From Spirochaetae bacterium HGW-Spirochaetae-3 (GTDB lineage: Bacteria; Spirochaetota; Spirochaetia; Treponematales; UBA12059), in NCBI GenBank assembly GCA_002839315.1, contig PGXV01000005.1, forward strand, positions 1-64,000: 64,000 bases of DNA, in the 5' to 3' direction. Below, one piece after another: positions 15,974 to 23,769 of the stretch; positions within the stretch are counted from its first letter, which is position 1, and each line of letters begins with the position of its first letter. Under the pieces are notes generated by a model. It was given only the letters and a program-made list of their open reading frames with translations, did not search any database and was not told the DNA's origin. A program made the position numbers and the translations under genes.

Positions 15974-16984
15974 TTACTTGAACTGGGTATAGTTGTCCTT
16001 GGTGACCTTCTGGTACGGGACCCAGACGTACTTGCCGTCGGACAGGGTCCAGCCGGCCTGGGCGGGATCCTTGCCGGTCGCGAGGGCGAACGCTATGTCG
16101 AAGGTGGCCTTGCCCTGGTTCTTGGCGTCGTTGAGCACGGTGCCGAGAAGGGTTCCCTGCTCCAGGGCCTGGAGGGCCGGGGCGGTAGCGTCGACGCCGA
16201 CGACGGGGAGGTACTTGGCGCCGTCGAAGAAGCCTTCCTGGCGGAGGGCCTCGATGACGCCGAGGGCCATGTCGTCGTTATTGCAGAGCACGACCTCGAT
16301 GCGGTCGCCGAACTTGGCCCAGAAGGCCTTCATCTTCTCGACGGCCTTCGGGCGATCCCAATAGGCGGTGTCCTCGGCGAGCTTCTCGACCTTCATGCCG
16401 GCGGCGGTGATCGCCTTGATGGAGTACTCGGTGCGGAGCTCGGCGTCCTGGTGCCCCGGCTCGCCCTTGAGCATGATGTACTGGATGACGCCGTCGCCGT
16501 TCTTGTCGGCCGAGGGGTTGGCCTTGAAGTAGTCGACGACGATCTCGCCCTGCATGGATCCCGACTGCTCGGCCTTGGCGCCGACGTAGTAGACCATGTC
16601 CCACTTCTTCATGTCCTCGGGGAGGGGCTCGCGGTTGAAGAATACGACGGGGGTCGAGCGGGCCTTGGCCTTGTCGATGATGGCGGCGGCGGCGGTGCGG
16701 TCTACGGGGTTGATCGCGATGACCTTGGCCTTCTTGGACAGGAACGCGTCGACCTGATCGTTCTGGGTCGGCTGGGCGTTCTGGGAATCCACCATCTCGA
16801 TCGTGGCCTTGCCGGTGGCGTTGGCGTCGATGGCGTTGCGCACGTAGGACATGAACGTATCGTCGAATTTGTAGATGGCGACGCCGATCCTGGGCGTGCC
16901 GCTCGCGGCGGTCGAGCCGCCGCAGGATACGAAGAGAGCGCCGATCACGACGAGGGCGGATAGTATCGCGAGGGATTTCTTCAC
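15974..16984 (-). CDS. mglB: D-galactose/D-glucose-binding protein MglB
   Basis: A 336-residue periplasmic or lipid-anchored sugar-binding protein. The N-terminus MKKSLAILSALVVIGALFVSCGG is a lipoprotein signal with a lipobox ending in Cys21. The mature part tracks MglB closely: RIGVAIYKFDDTFMS, DSQNAQPTQNDQVD, PVVFFNREP, the EF-hand-like calcium loop DKNGDGVIQ, LKGEPGHQDAE, CNNDDMALG and GTVLNDAKNQGKA. It delivers hexose to MglAC and may also serve chemotaxis. The start is a GTG at 16984 with AAGGAGG upstream. Confidence 0.94.
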   Translation of the reverse strand: MKKSLAILSALVVIGALFVSCGGSTAASGTPRIGVAIYKFDDTFMSYVRNAIDANATGKATIEMVDSQNAQPTQNDQVDAFLSKKAKVIAINPVDRTAAAAIIDKAKARSTPVVFFNREPLPEDMKKWDMVYYVGAKAEQSGSMQGEIVVDYFKANPSADKNGDGVIQYIMLKGEPGHQDAELRTEYSIKAITAAGMKVEKLAEDTAYWDRPKAVEKMKAFWAKFGDRIEVVLCNNDDMALGVIEALRQEGFFDGAKYLPVVGVDATAPALQALEQGTLLGTVLNDAKNQGKATFDIAFALATGKDPAQAGWTLSDGKYVWVPYQKVTKDNYTQFK

Positions 16985-17070
16985 GATTGAGCCTCCTTGA
17001 TTTTTTCGCGGACCGTACGGCCCGTATAGCCACCCTACACCGGGACCCCGAAACGCGATACAGGACTGTT

Positions 17071-17124
17071 TTTCTATCTGCTGGACAATGCCTCGCGGAG
17101 AGCCGTGTTTCTATCTATAGATAG
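17071..17124 (-). promoter_or_regulatory. Direct repeats and palindrome upstream of mglB
   Basis: The word TTTCTATCT occurs at 17071-17079 and again at 17108-17116. The second copy is part of a perfect 14-bp palindrome CTATCTATAGATAG (17111-17124). They lie between the XylF-like gene and mglB. Direct repeats of this kind are typical for AraC-type response regulators such as the one encoded at 18250-19710. The link is inferred. Confidence 0.45.
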
Positions 17125-17149
17125 CATGAATCGGCGCGTCGGCGCTCGA

Positions 17150-18253
17150 TCAGTCCAGATCCCGCTTGAGGACATTCCTGTAGACGTCTTCCTCGAGGTG
17201 GAAACCGTCCTTTACTATGGTTCCCATGAGCGCTTCCGCGGTCACCGATACCGGTTCCAGTTCGTAGAACGGGACGCGGAACGAGCCGTCCCAGATCGCG
17301 TTGTGAACCGTGACGCGATCCCCCCTGGCGAGATAGACCGCCAGCTCGGCGGCCGTCGCGGCTATCTGGTCTATGGGCTTGTAGACGGTCATGCTCTGCG
17401 TCCCCTCGGCTATGCGCTGGCAGGCGGCGAGGTCCGCGTCCGCCCCCGCGACGAATACCGATCCGGCGAGCCTCCGTACGGATAGCGCGCGTATGATCGC
17501 TTCCGCCGCCATGTCGTCCACGGCGAGTATCGCGTCGAATTCCGCGCCCTCGTCGATCAGCGCCTCTACGAGGGCGTATGCCTCCTCGCTACGGCGCTCG
17601 GCGGCCTGGTAGTCCGCGACTATGGACACGTCTCCGCGCTCTATGGCCGGGGCGAGCGCGTTGAGTATGCCCGTCCGCATCGCCGCGGAGTTGGGGTCGG
17701 AGGCGCGGCCGTTGTAGAGCACGACGCTGCCCGCGCGCCGGGCAGCCAGGAAGGCCTCCGCCTGCAGCTCGCCCGCCCGCTCCGCGTCGAAGGCGAGGAA
17801 CAGGTCAACGTTGGCGCTCTGGATAAGCCTGTCGTAGGCGAGTATCGGAACGCCGCGGCGATCGGCCTCGGCGACTGCCCGCTCGAGCCCGGCCGGGTCG
17901 CTCGGGATCACGACGAGCACGTCGACCCCCGATTCTAGCAGGAACAGGATCTGCGCTTCCTGTATCTTCGGATCCTCGTCCCCGATCTGGACGTTGACCG
18001 ACGCCCCGAGCTCCTTGGCGGTCGCGACGAACGCGTCGCGGTCGCGCGCCCGCCGCTCCTCGACGAAGGAGTCCATAGAGAAGCCTATGTAGACTCCGTC
18101 GCCCGCCGGGGCCTCGGCGCGACCCTCCGGACGGAGGTCGGCGCGCGCGGCGACGAGCGGCGCCGCTATCAGCGCGACTATCGCTATGACGGCGGCCGAG
18201 ATCACCGTGGTAATGGCGATCATGGCGACGGGCCGGGGTTCTCGCGCGCTCAT
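17150..18253 (-). CDS. Membrane-anchored XylF-like sugar-binding protein
   Basis: A 367-residue type I periplasmic binding protein with one N-terminal membrane helix (residues 8-37) and no lipobox or clear cleavage site, so it is probably anchored. The fold resembles XylF: IGFSMDSFVEERRARD, VLVVIPSDPAGLERAVAEA, PILAYDRLIQSANVDLF and VAGADADLAACQRIAEG. It is the last gene of the sensor operon and overlaps the response regulator by 4 nt (ATGA). Its company and anchoring suggest a sugar sensor rather than a transport component, although use by the mgl transporter downstream cannot be excluded. Likely ligands are pentoses or hexoses. Confidence 0.85.
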   Translation of the reverse strand: MSAREPRPVAMIAITTVISAAVIAIVALIAAPLVAARADLRPEGRAEAPAGDGVYIGFSMDSFVEERRARDRDAFVATAKELGASVNVQIGDEDPKIQEAQILFLLESGVDVLVVIPSDPAGLERAVAEADRRGVPILAYDRLIQSANVDLFLAFDAERAGELQAEAFLAARRAGSVVLYNGRASDPNSAAMRTGILNALAPAIERGDVSIVADYQAAERRSEEAYALVEALIDEGAEFDAILAVDDMAAEAIIRALSVRRLAGSVFVAGADADLAACQRIAEGTQSMTVYKPIDQIAATAAELAVYLARGDRVTVHNAIWDGSFRVPFYELEPVSVTAEALMGTIVKDGFHLEEDVYRNVLKRDLD

Positions 18254-19710
18254 GTATCCTCCCTGTCGGCCGCGCGCGCGTATTCGGAGGGCGTCATGCC
18301 CGTCTCGCGCTTGAAGGCCCTGCTGAAGTAGTTAGGATCCGAGTATCCGACCGCCGCGCCCACTTCCTTGACGCTCAGGCGCCCGGACGCGAGCTCGGCC
18401 TTCGCCTTGGCTATGCGTATCTCGGAGAGGTGCTCCATGAACGACTTGCCCGTCTCGCTCGACAGTACGCGCGACAGGTGGGCGGCCGATAGGCCCACCC
18501 TGTCGGCGACCTCCTCGAGGGACAGCGGCTCGGCGTAGCGCTCCTTGACGACGCGCATGGCCTCGATGGCCCGGCCGGCGGTTCCGTATCCCGGACCCGG
18601 CTTGCCGGAATTGAAGGCCGCCCGCGGTACCGCGCCCGAGGAGACGGCCGCCGCCGCCTCGACGACCGCTTCCGCGTCCCCCCGCAGCGACCAGGCGACG
18701 GCGCCGGCTACCGCCGCCTGCAGGATCCTGTCGTCGGGCAAGGACGCCCAAGCGGCGGCGGCCGCCGCCGGGTCGCCTATCGACGCGGCTGATAGCGCCG
18801 CCGCGATAGCCGGTAACGGCTCCAGGGGCCTCTCCGCTCCGCCCGGGCCGCCGGCGATGGCGACGCCCCCGGGCCCGGCCTCGCCGAGGGCGGCGAGTGC
18901 GGCCTTCCAGGAGTCTCCGAGCCTCTCCATCGACGCCTTCGGCCCTACGCCCGCCGACATGCCCTTGAGCCCATCCTCGAGCAAGGCCGCCTGGGCGGCC
19001 TCGGCTATCGCCCGGGCGTCGGCTCCCGGGAAGAATACCGGCACGACGCCGTGGAACGGTACGCCTACGGCGCAGTCGGCCCGGTAGGACAGGACCGACC
19101 TGAGGCCGTCCTCGTCCGCACGAGGATTGGCGCCGGGGGCGACCACGCGCCGCCGGAAGGCCGCGAAGCCTCCGTCCCAATGGGCGAACGAGAGAGCCGA
19201 TGCGTAGTCCCGTATCCTCGACCCATCGCAATCGCCCGCGAGGGCGGCGAAGACCAGTCCCTCCTCGAGGAGAGGGCGCCGCGCGTCGAGCGCCTCTATG
19301 GCGTCCATCGCGCGGATAGCCTCCGCCTTGCGGGCCGCCGCGGCGTCAGCCGCCCCTCTGATTGCCTCGACGAGCAGGTCCTGGTCGACGGGCTTGACGA
19401 GGTAGTCGTAGACGCCGAGGCCGAACGCCTCCTTCGCGACGTCGAAGCGCTCGTAGGCGGTGAGGAGTATCGGGACCGTTTCAGGAGCCGAGGCGCGTAG
19501 CTCGCGGAGCGCGTCGAGGCCGCTCATTCCGGGCATGCGCACGTCCATCAGTATGACGTCCGGCCGTTCCCGAATAGCCCCGTCGACCGCCTCGCGGCCC
19601 GTGCTGGCCGTACCGCATATCGCGACATCGGGAAGGCGCTTGCGGATCGCGGCGGCCACGCCCTCGAGCACGGGCCTCTCGTCGTCGGCGAGGAATATCC
19701 TGGCTATCAT
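18250..19710 (-). CDS. AraC-type two-component response regulator (YesN/LytR-like)
   Basis: A 486-residue regulator. The receiver domain (residues 1-125) has the acidic pair in LADDE, phospho-acceptor Asp56 in ILMDVRMPG, a conserved Thr/Ala region and Lys in YLVKPVD. A poorly conserved central linker of about 250 residues follows. An AraC-type double helix-turn-helix closes the protein (EEVADRVGLSAAHLSRVLSSETGKSFMEHL then EVGAAVGYSDPNYFSRAFKRETGMTPSEY). ATG 19710 overlaps the kinase stop by one base and has AAGGAGG upstream. The frame remains open upstream only as a shadow of the kinase. It probably controls mglBAC and its own operon. Confidence 0.9.
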   Translation of the reverse strand: MIARIFLADDERPVLEGVAAAIRKRLPDVAICGTASTGREAVDGAIRERPDVILMDVRMPGMSGLDALRELRASAPETVPILLTAYERFDVAKEAFGLGVYDYLVKPVDQDLLVEAIRGAADAAAARKAEAIRAMDAIEALDARRPLLEEGLVFAALAGDCDGSRIRDYASALSFAHWDGGFAAFRRRVVAPGANPRADEDGLRSVLSYRADCAVGVPFHGVVPVFFPGADARAIAEAAQAALLEDGLKGMSAGVGPKASMERLGDSWKAALAALGEAGPGGVAIAGGPGGAERPLEPLPAIAAALSAASIGDPAAAAAAWASLPDDRILQAAVAGAVAWSLRGDAEAVVEAAAAVSSGAVPRAAFNSGKPGPGYGTAGRAIEAMRVVKERYAEPLSLEEVADRVGLSAAHLSRVLSSETGKSFMEHLSEIRIAKAKAELASGRLSVKEVGAAVGYSDPNYFSRAFKRETGMTPSEYARAADREDT

Positions 19711-21191
19711 CAGAAGGCCTCCTTGAAGGGCACCCGCAGTACGATCAGGGTGCCGGGGTTCGCGTCCCGGAACTCCACGACGTCCTGCCTGCCGGCGAAG
19801 AGCCTGAGCCTGGCTATGACGTTGGCCATGCCCAAGCCGCCCTCGGCGTTGCCGAGCTCGCGGCCCTCGTCGGCCGCGTCCAGTATCTCCTTGGCCCGGC
19901 CCTCGAGCAGGCCGGAGCCGTTGTCCTCTATGGTCACGACGAGGTCGCCGCCGTCGATACGGGCCGAGACGCGCACGCGCGCTCCCGACGGCTTGTCGGC
20001 GAATCCGTGGCGTATGGAATTCTCGACGAGGGGCTGGACTATCATCTTGGGCAGCGCCGCCGACTCCGCCCCGGGCTCCGCGGCTATCTCGAACGTCATC
20101 GAGTCCGAGAAGCGTATCCGCATGAGGTATACGTAGTCGCGCAGGCAAGCGAGCTCGTCCCGGAGCGCCACCGGGGCGTCGAGGTCCCGGAAGGAATAGC
20201 GCATCAGCCCCGCGAGCCGCTCGAGGAATACGCGCGTCCTGTCCGCGTCCTCCACGGTCGCCAGCTGGATGCCGGTGTTGAGGGTGTTGAACAGGAAGTG
20301 AGGGTTGATCCTCGACTGCAGCGCCTTGAGCTCGGCGCTCCGTAGGTGCCCTTCCATCTCGAGGTTCTTGAGGCGCTCCTCCATCAGCGAGGCCTCGACC
20401 GCGGCCTTGTTCTTTATCTCCTCTATATTGGCCTCTACGCTCGCCTGCATAACGTTGAACGCCTCGGCCGTCTGGCCGATCTCGTCGTCGCCGTAGGCCG
20501 ACAGTGGCCCTCCCGAGAAGTCGCCCTCCGAGATGCGGACCGCGGCGGCGGCGAGCGCGTCCAGCGGATCGGTCAGCTTGAGCGAGAATGTCGAGACGAC
20601 CGCCGCCGCGAAGATCATCGCCGAGGCGAGCATGGCGCCCAGGAGCGCCGCGGCCCGGCCGCTCTGTTCGTCGAGCGTCGCGAAGGCGTCCAGGTTCAGC
20701 TTGAGGCGCTCGAGCGACAGCGCGTCCGCCCGGTCGTGTATGAAGGACGCCAACAGCCTGACCTTCTGGTACCTCGCGCCGTACTCGGGTATGTTCCTAC
20801 CGCGCCTGGCGCGGATCGCGGCCTCGCTCTCGGCTATCATCCTCCGCGTCAGCACCGCGAGGTTGCGCTCCAGCATGGCGTCCTCGCTGTACGACGCCCC
20901 CCCGGAGAGCGCTCCGACCTTCTCCGATAGCGCCTTGGTGTGGTGCATGCACGCCCGCAGGGCGTCGGAGTTCTTCGTGTCGATATAGACGGCGAGATTC
21001 TCGACCACCGCGTCGACGCTGGATAGGGTCTCCTCCATGAACAGGTCGAGCGAGAACAGCTGCGATACGCGTTTCTGGTTCGTCGCGGATATCGCCGAGT
21101 CGAAGGCCGCGGCGACGCCCATCAGGATGATAGGCGCTATGCCCGCCGCGACGAGCCGCGAGCGGAACGAGGAGAGGAGGCGTCGCCTCAT
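19710..21191 (-). CDS. Sensor histidine kinase, YesM/LytS type
   Basis: A 493-residue membrane kinase with two membrane helices (about residues 13-30 and 180-205) that flank an extracytoplasmic sensor part, then HAMP (TDPLDALAAAAVRISEGDFSGG), a coiled-coil segment, and the His_kinase domain with the phospho-acceptor in RINPHFLFNTLNTG. The ATPase part has N-box ENSIRHGF and G-boxes IEDNGSGL and GGLGMANV. It would phosphorylate the response regulator whose gene overlaps by one base. It overlaps the upstream binding-protein gene by 4 nt, so the anchored binding proteins are its likely signal input, as in XylFII-LytS systems of clostridia. Confidence 0.9.
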   Translation of the reverse strand: MRRRLLSSFRSRLVAAGIAPIILMGVAAAFDSAISATNQKRVSQLFSLDLFMEETLSSVDAVVENLAVYIDTKNSDALRACMHHTKALSEKVGALSGGASYSEDAMLERNLAVLTRRMIAESEAAIRARRGRNIPEYGARYQKVRLLASFIHDRADALSLERLKLNLDAFATLDEQSGRAAALLGAMLASAMIFAAAVVSTFSLKLTDPLDALAAAAVRISEGDFSGGPLSAYGDDEIGQTAEAFNVMQASVEANIEEIKNKAAVEASLMEERLKNLEMEGHLRSAELKALQSRINPHFLFNTLNTGIQLATVEDADRTRVFLERLAGLMRYSFRDLDAPVALRDELACLRDYVYLMRIRFSDSMTFEIAAEPGAESAALPKMIVQPLVENSIRHGFADKPSGARVRVSARIDGGDLVVTIEDNGSGLLEGRAKEILDAADEGRELGNAEGGLGMANVIARLRLFAGRQDVVEFRDANPGTLIVLRVPFKEAF

Positions 21192-22174
21192 CGGTCGCTT
21201 CCCCCGCGGCGGATGACCCGTAGCCCGGGGTCGATATAGGCGCTCGTCCGGCCGCCCCTCGCGAGCGTCATCGCGGCCAGCACCGCGTCCTCGCCCGATC
21301 GTTCCGGCGACCTCGCTATAGAGGCGGCAACGACGCCGAGCTGCACGAGCTCGAGGAGGGTCGGGTCGTCGTCGAAGCCGATGATCGACAGCTCTCCTAC
21401 CTTGTTGTACTCGATCAGCGCCCTCGCGGCTCCCTCGGCGTCCCTCGCGCCTATGAAAACAGCGACGCTGATATCTCCCCGCTCGGCGAGCAGCTCCCTG
21501 ACTATCTCCTCGCTCGCGGAGGGGCCCTCGCGCGTCGTCCTCGTCATAGCTAGCCTGATGTCGTGCCTGTCTCGAGCTCCGTAGTTGAACCCGGCCGCGA
21601 TCGAGGCTCCCCTGGGACTGCCGTCGGCGAAGTCCCTGGACAGTACCAGCGCGACCTCCGCTCCGTTCGGGAATGATTCGGCTACGGCGGTCGCGGCCAG
21701 CGCCCCTATACTATACGGGTTGGTGCCGACGAACGCGGCTCTCGCCGATCCCGGAAGGTCCGATTCCAGCGCTACGACCGGGATCCCGGCGGCCGCGAGC
21801 GCGTCCACGGCCCCGACGACGAGCGGGGCGAGAGGCGCGCTTACGATTACTCCGTCCGGCTCGAGCTCGGCGGCCAGGATCAGGAGCCTCGCTATAGACT
21901 CGGGCGCGTCGCCCTGCGCGTACGTCAGGGGTTGGAGCGCGGCTCCCGCCTTCCTGGCCGCCCGGCCCATCGACTCTAGCGCTCGAGCGTAATACCTCCC
22001 CGCGTCGGACGACGGCACGATGGCGATGAGGTGGAACAGCGCGTCGTCGCCCGGCTTGGTAGGCCGGGCCGCTATGTCGCTACGAAGGCGAGCGGTAACG
22101 GCTATCGATGCGGCGAGCGTGACGGCGAACGCGGCGCCGGATATGGCTAAGGCGATTTTAAGGAATCCACGCAC
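21188..22174 (-). CDS. Membrane-anchored type I sugar-binding protein (sensor component)
   Basis: A 328-residue periplasmic binding protein of the LacI/RbsB fold with a single N-terminal helix (residues 5-27) and no lipobox. Fold landmarks are LIAIVPSSDAGRYYARALESMGRAA, DGVIVSAPLAPLVVGAVDALAAAGIPVVALESD, FVGTNPYSIGALAA and IIGFDDDPTLLELVQLG. It is the first gene of the four-gene sensor operon. A GTG start at 22174 sits 6 nt after TATGCT, so the mRNA may be leaderless. It probably presents sugar to the kinase. The ligand is unknown. Confidence 0.85.
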   Translation of the reverse strand: MRGFLKIALAISGAAFAVTLAASIAVTARLRSDIAARPTKPGDDALFHLIAIVPSSDAGRYYARALESMGRAARKAGAALQPLTYAQGDAPESIARLLILAAELEPDGVIVSAPLAPLVVGAVDALAAAGIPVVALESDLPGSARAAFVGTNPYSIGALAATAVAESFPNGAEVALVLSRDFADGSPRGASIAAGFNYGARDRHDIRLAMTRTTREGPSASEEIVRELLAERGDISVAVFIGARDAEGAARALIEYNKVGELSIIGFDDDPTLLELVQLGVVAASIARSPERSGEDAVLAAMTLARGGRTSAYIDPGLRVIRRGGSDR

Positions 22175-22180
22175 GCCTCC

Positions 22181-22186
22181 AGCATA
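22181..22186 (-). promoter_or_regulatory. -10 box of the sugar-sensor operon
   Basis: On the minus strand TATGCT (22186-22181) lies 6 nt before the GTG at 22174. No good -35 is visible. The 6-nt spacer GGAGGC could also be read as a Shine-Dalgarno sequence, but it is too close to the start to work well. Confidence 0.4.
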
Positions 22187-22230
22187 CCCGCTATCCGACG
22201 AATCGCCTAGGAGCGCGTTCCGTGTACGGC

Positions 22231-22271
22231 TTGACTAGATCGCCTACTATGTGATAATGATAATCAATATC
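22231..22271 (+). promoter_or_regulatory. feoA promoter with near-perfect Fur box
   Basis: TTGACT (22231-22236) and an extended -10 TGTGATAAT (ending 22258) precede feoA. The 19-mer GATAATGATAATCAATATC at 22253-22271 matches the consensus Fur box at 18 of 19 positions and covers the -10, so iron-loaded Fur should shut the promoter. Confidence 0.85.
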
Positions 22272-22346
22272 GATTGCTGGAACGCGGTGGCGTACCGCTC
22301 TCCGGTCGTTGACTCACATACCCCTTTCGATCAGAGGTCGCCCCTT

Positions 22347-22640
22347 ATGGTGCTATCGTTACTATTGCCGCGGGACCACTTTATTATCAGGTCCGTAAAG
22401 GTCGGTCGCGAGGTCGGTCGAAGGCTGGCCGATATGGGATTCGCCGAGGGGACCGACGGCACGGTCGTGAGGAGGGGCGGGTTCGGAGGCCCGATGCAGG
22501 TAAGCATCCATGGCTACCACCTTCTCCTGCGCAAGGAAGAGGCGGCTCAGGTCGAGGTTGATCTCGTCGAATCGGGGCGCCCGGGGCCTCGGGGGCATCG
22601 CCATCGCCGCCGTTTCGGCTTGCGGTCGGAGTTCGAGTAA
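22347..22640 (+). CDS. feoA: FeoA-domain protein
   Basis: A small SH3-like protein of about 97 residues. The stretch VGREVGRRLADMGFAEGTDGTVVRRGGFGGPMQVSIHGYHLLLRKEEA carries the FeoA pattern (RRLADMG, GGPMQV, GYHLLLRKEEA). FeoA assists the FeoB ferrous-iron channel on its cytoplasmic side. No feoB is present in the window, so the partner is elsewhere or the protein acts alone. The ATG at 22347 matches the start of the FeoA domain; an open frame runs back to 22251 but reads through the Fur box and promoter. The last 25 residues are basic and not part of the domain. Confidence 0.8.
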   Translation: MVLSLLLPRDHFIIRSVKVGREVGRRLADMGFAEGTDGTVVRRGGFGGPMQVSIHGYHLLLRKEEAAQVEVDLVESGRPGPRGHRHRRRFGLRSEFE

Positions 22641-22645
22641 CGGGG

Positions 22646-23764
22646 TCAGGCGTACGGGAAGGAGAGCCGGAATTCGGTCCAGCCGGAGTCGCGGCGATAG
22701 GCGCCCTCGCCGCCGAGCTGCGATGCCATGAGGTCGAGCAGCGTCAACCCGAGCTTGCCGGTATTCAGGACCGCGGCCTCCTCGATATCGATGCTCTGCC
22801 CCGCTTCGAGTCCCTGGAACCCGCTCCCGTCGTCCCGCACGGTCAGGATCATCCCGCCGTCGCCTGCGGCGAGCTCGACCGATACGTGCAACGGACCGTC
22901 GCCCGGTCTACCGTGCTTTATCGCGTTCGTTACGAGCTCGTTCGTTATCAGGCCTATCGGTACGGCTATATCCATGGAGACTAATCTCGGAGCCAGCGCG
23001 AGCGATACCGTCGGAGGCGTCTCCGAACCGCTCGCGGTCATCTTGATGGCCCCGACGAGGTTCTCGATGTATTCGTCGATCGCGACCGCCGAGAGTTCGG
23101 CCGTGCGGTACAGCCGCTCGTGCACGAATGATATCGATAATATCCGGCCCATGAGGGCGGCGGCGGCGTCCTTGAACGCCGGATCATCTGATCGCCTCGC
23201 CTGCAGCCCTATGATGCTCTTTATCAGGTTGAGGTTGTTCTTGACCCGGTGGTGAACCTCGCGGAACAGCGTTTCCCTGTCGCTGAGCGCATGCCGGAGA
23301 TCGTTCTCTATCTGTTTGCGTAGCGCGCGCTCGGCGTTCAGCTTGCCGTGGTAATCGGAAAGATAGCCGAGCACGGTACCTATGATGATGCCCGAGACTT
23401 CGGCTATCGGTTGCGATGCCGGTGAATATTCGGGATGCCGAAGCGCGGCGTAGAGCGCCAGGTTCACGGGAAGGCCTAGCGCTCCGGCGATGATCCCCCC
23501 GGGAAGCCCGTAGCCGATAGCCGCGCAGATGACCGGCAACACTACGAAATAGTTGGTCGATACGCCCAGTCGGGAGCCGAGCGCCAATACGGCGATCGCG
23601 TACGCTATCGTGGAGACGGCGACGGATGCCGATCGGTGCCGCTCGAAGAAGCGTTCCCGCAAGGCGCCGAGAGCGCGGTCGAAAGGCGAAAAAAGCTGCT
23701 CTGGCTCGAGCGACGATCGCTCGGCGGCGTTATCTTCCCTGTCGAGGACCGGTCCGGGCGCCAC
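22646..23764 (-). CDS. Sensor histidine kinase, HisKA_2 (HWE-like) type
   Basis: A 372-residue kinase. Four or so hydrophobic helices lie at residues 45-140 in a DUF4118-like arrangement with no large external domain. A short coiled coil leads to the phospho-acceptor motif REVHHRVKNNLNLIKSI and to an ATPase domain (TNELVTNAIKHG, VRDDGSGF, GKLGLTLLDLMASQLGG). HisKA_2 kinases often act in stress or light signalling with atypical regulators. No response regulator is adjacent. A GTG at 23764 starts it 5 nt after the DEAD-box helicase gene on the same strand, so the two are probably co-transcribed. Confidence 0.85.
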   Translation of the reverse strand: MAPGPVLDREDNAAERSSLEPEQLFSPFDRALGALRERFFERHRSASVAVSTIAYAIAVLALGSRLGVSTNYFVVLPVICAAIGYGLPGGIIAGALGLPVNLALYAALRHPEYSPASQPIAEVSGIIIGTVLGYLSDYHGKLNAERALRKQIENDLRHALSDRETLFREVHHRVKNNLNLIKSIIGLQARRSDDPAFKDAAAALMGRILSISFVHERLYRTAELSAVAIDEYIENLVGAIKMTASGSETPPTVSLALAPRLVSMDIAVPIGLITNELVTNAIKHGRPGDGPLHVSVELAAGDGGMILTVRDDGSGFQGLEAGQSIDIEEAAVLNTGKLGLTLLDLMASQLGGEGAYRRDSGWTEFRLSFPYA

Positions 23765-23769
23765 GCCGG

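Noticed and set aside
15881-16963. A 360-codon plus-strand open frame opposite mglB
   Set aside because: Antisense shadow of mglB with repetitive Gly/Val/Leu content; mglB on the other strand is a near-certain gene.
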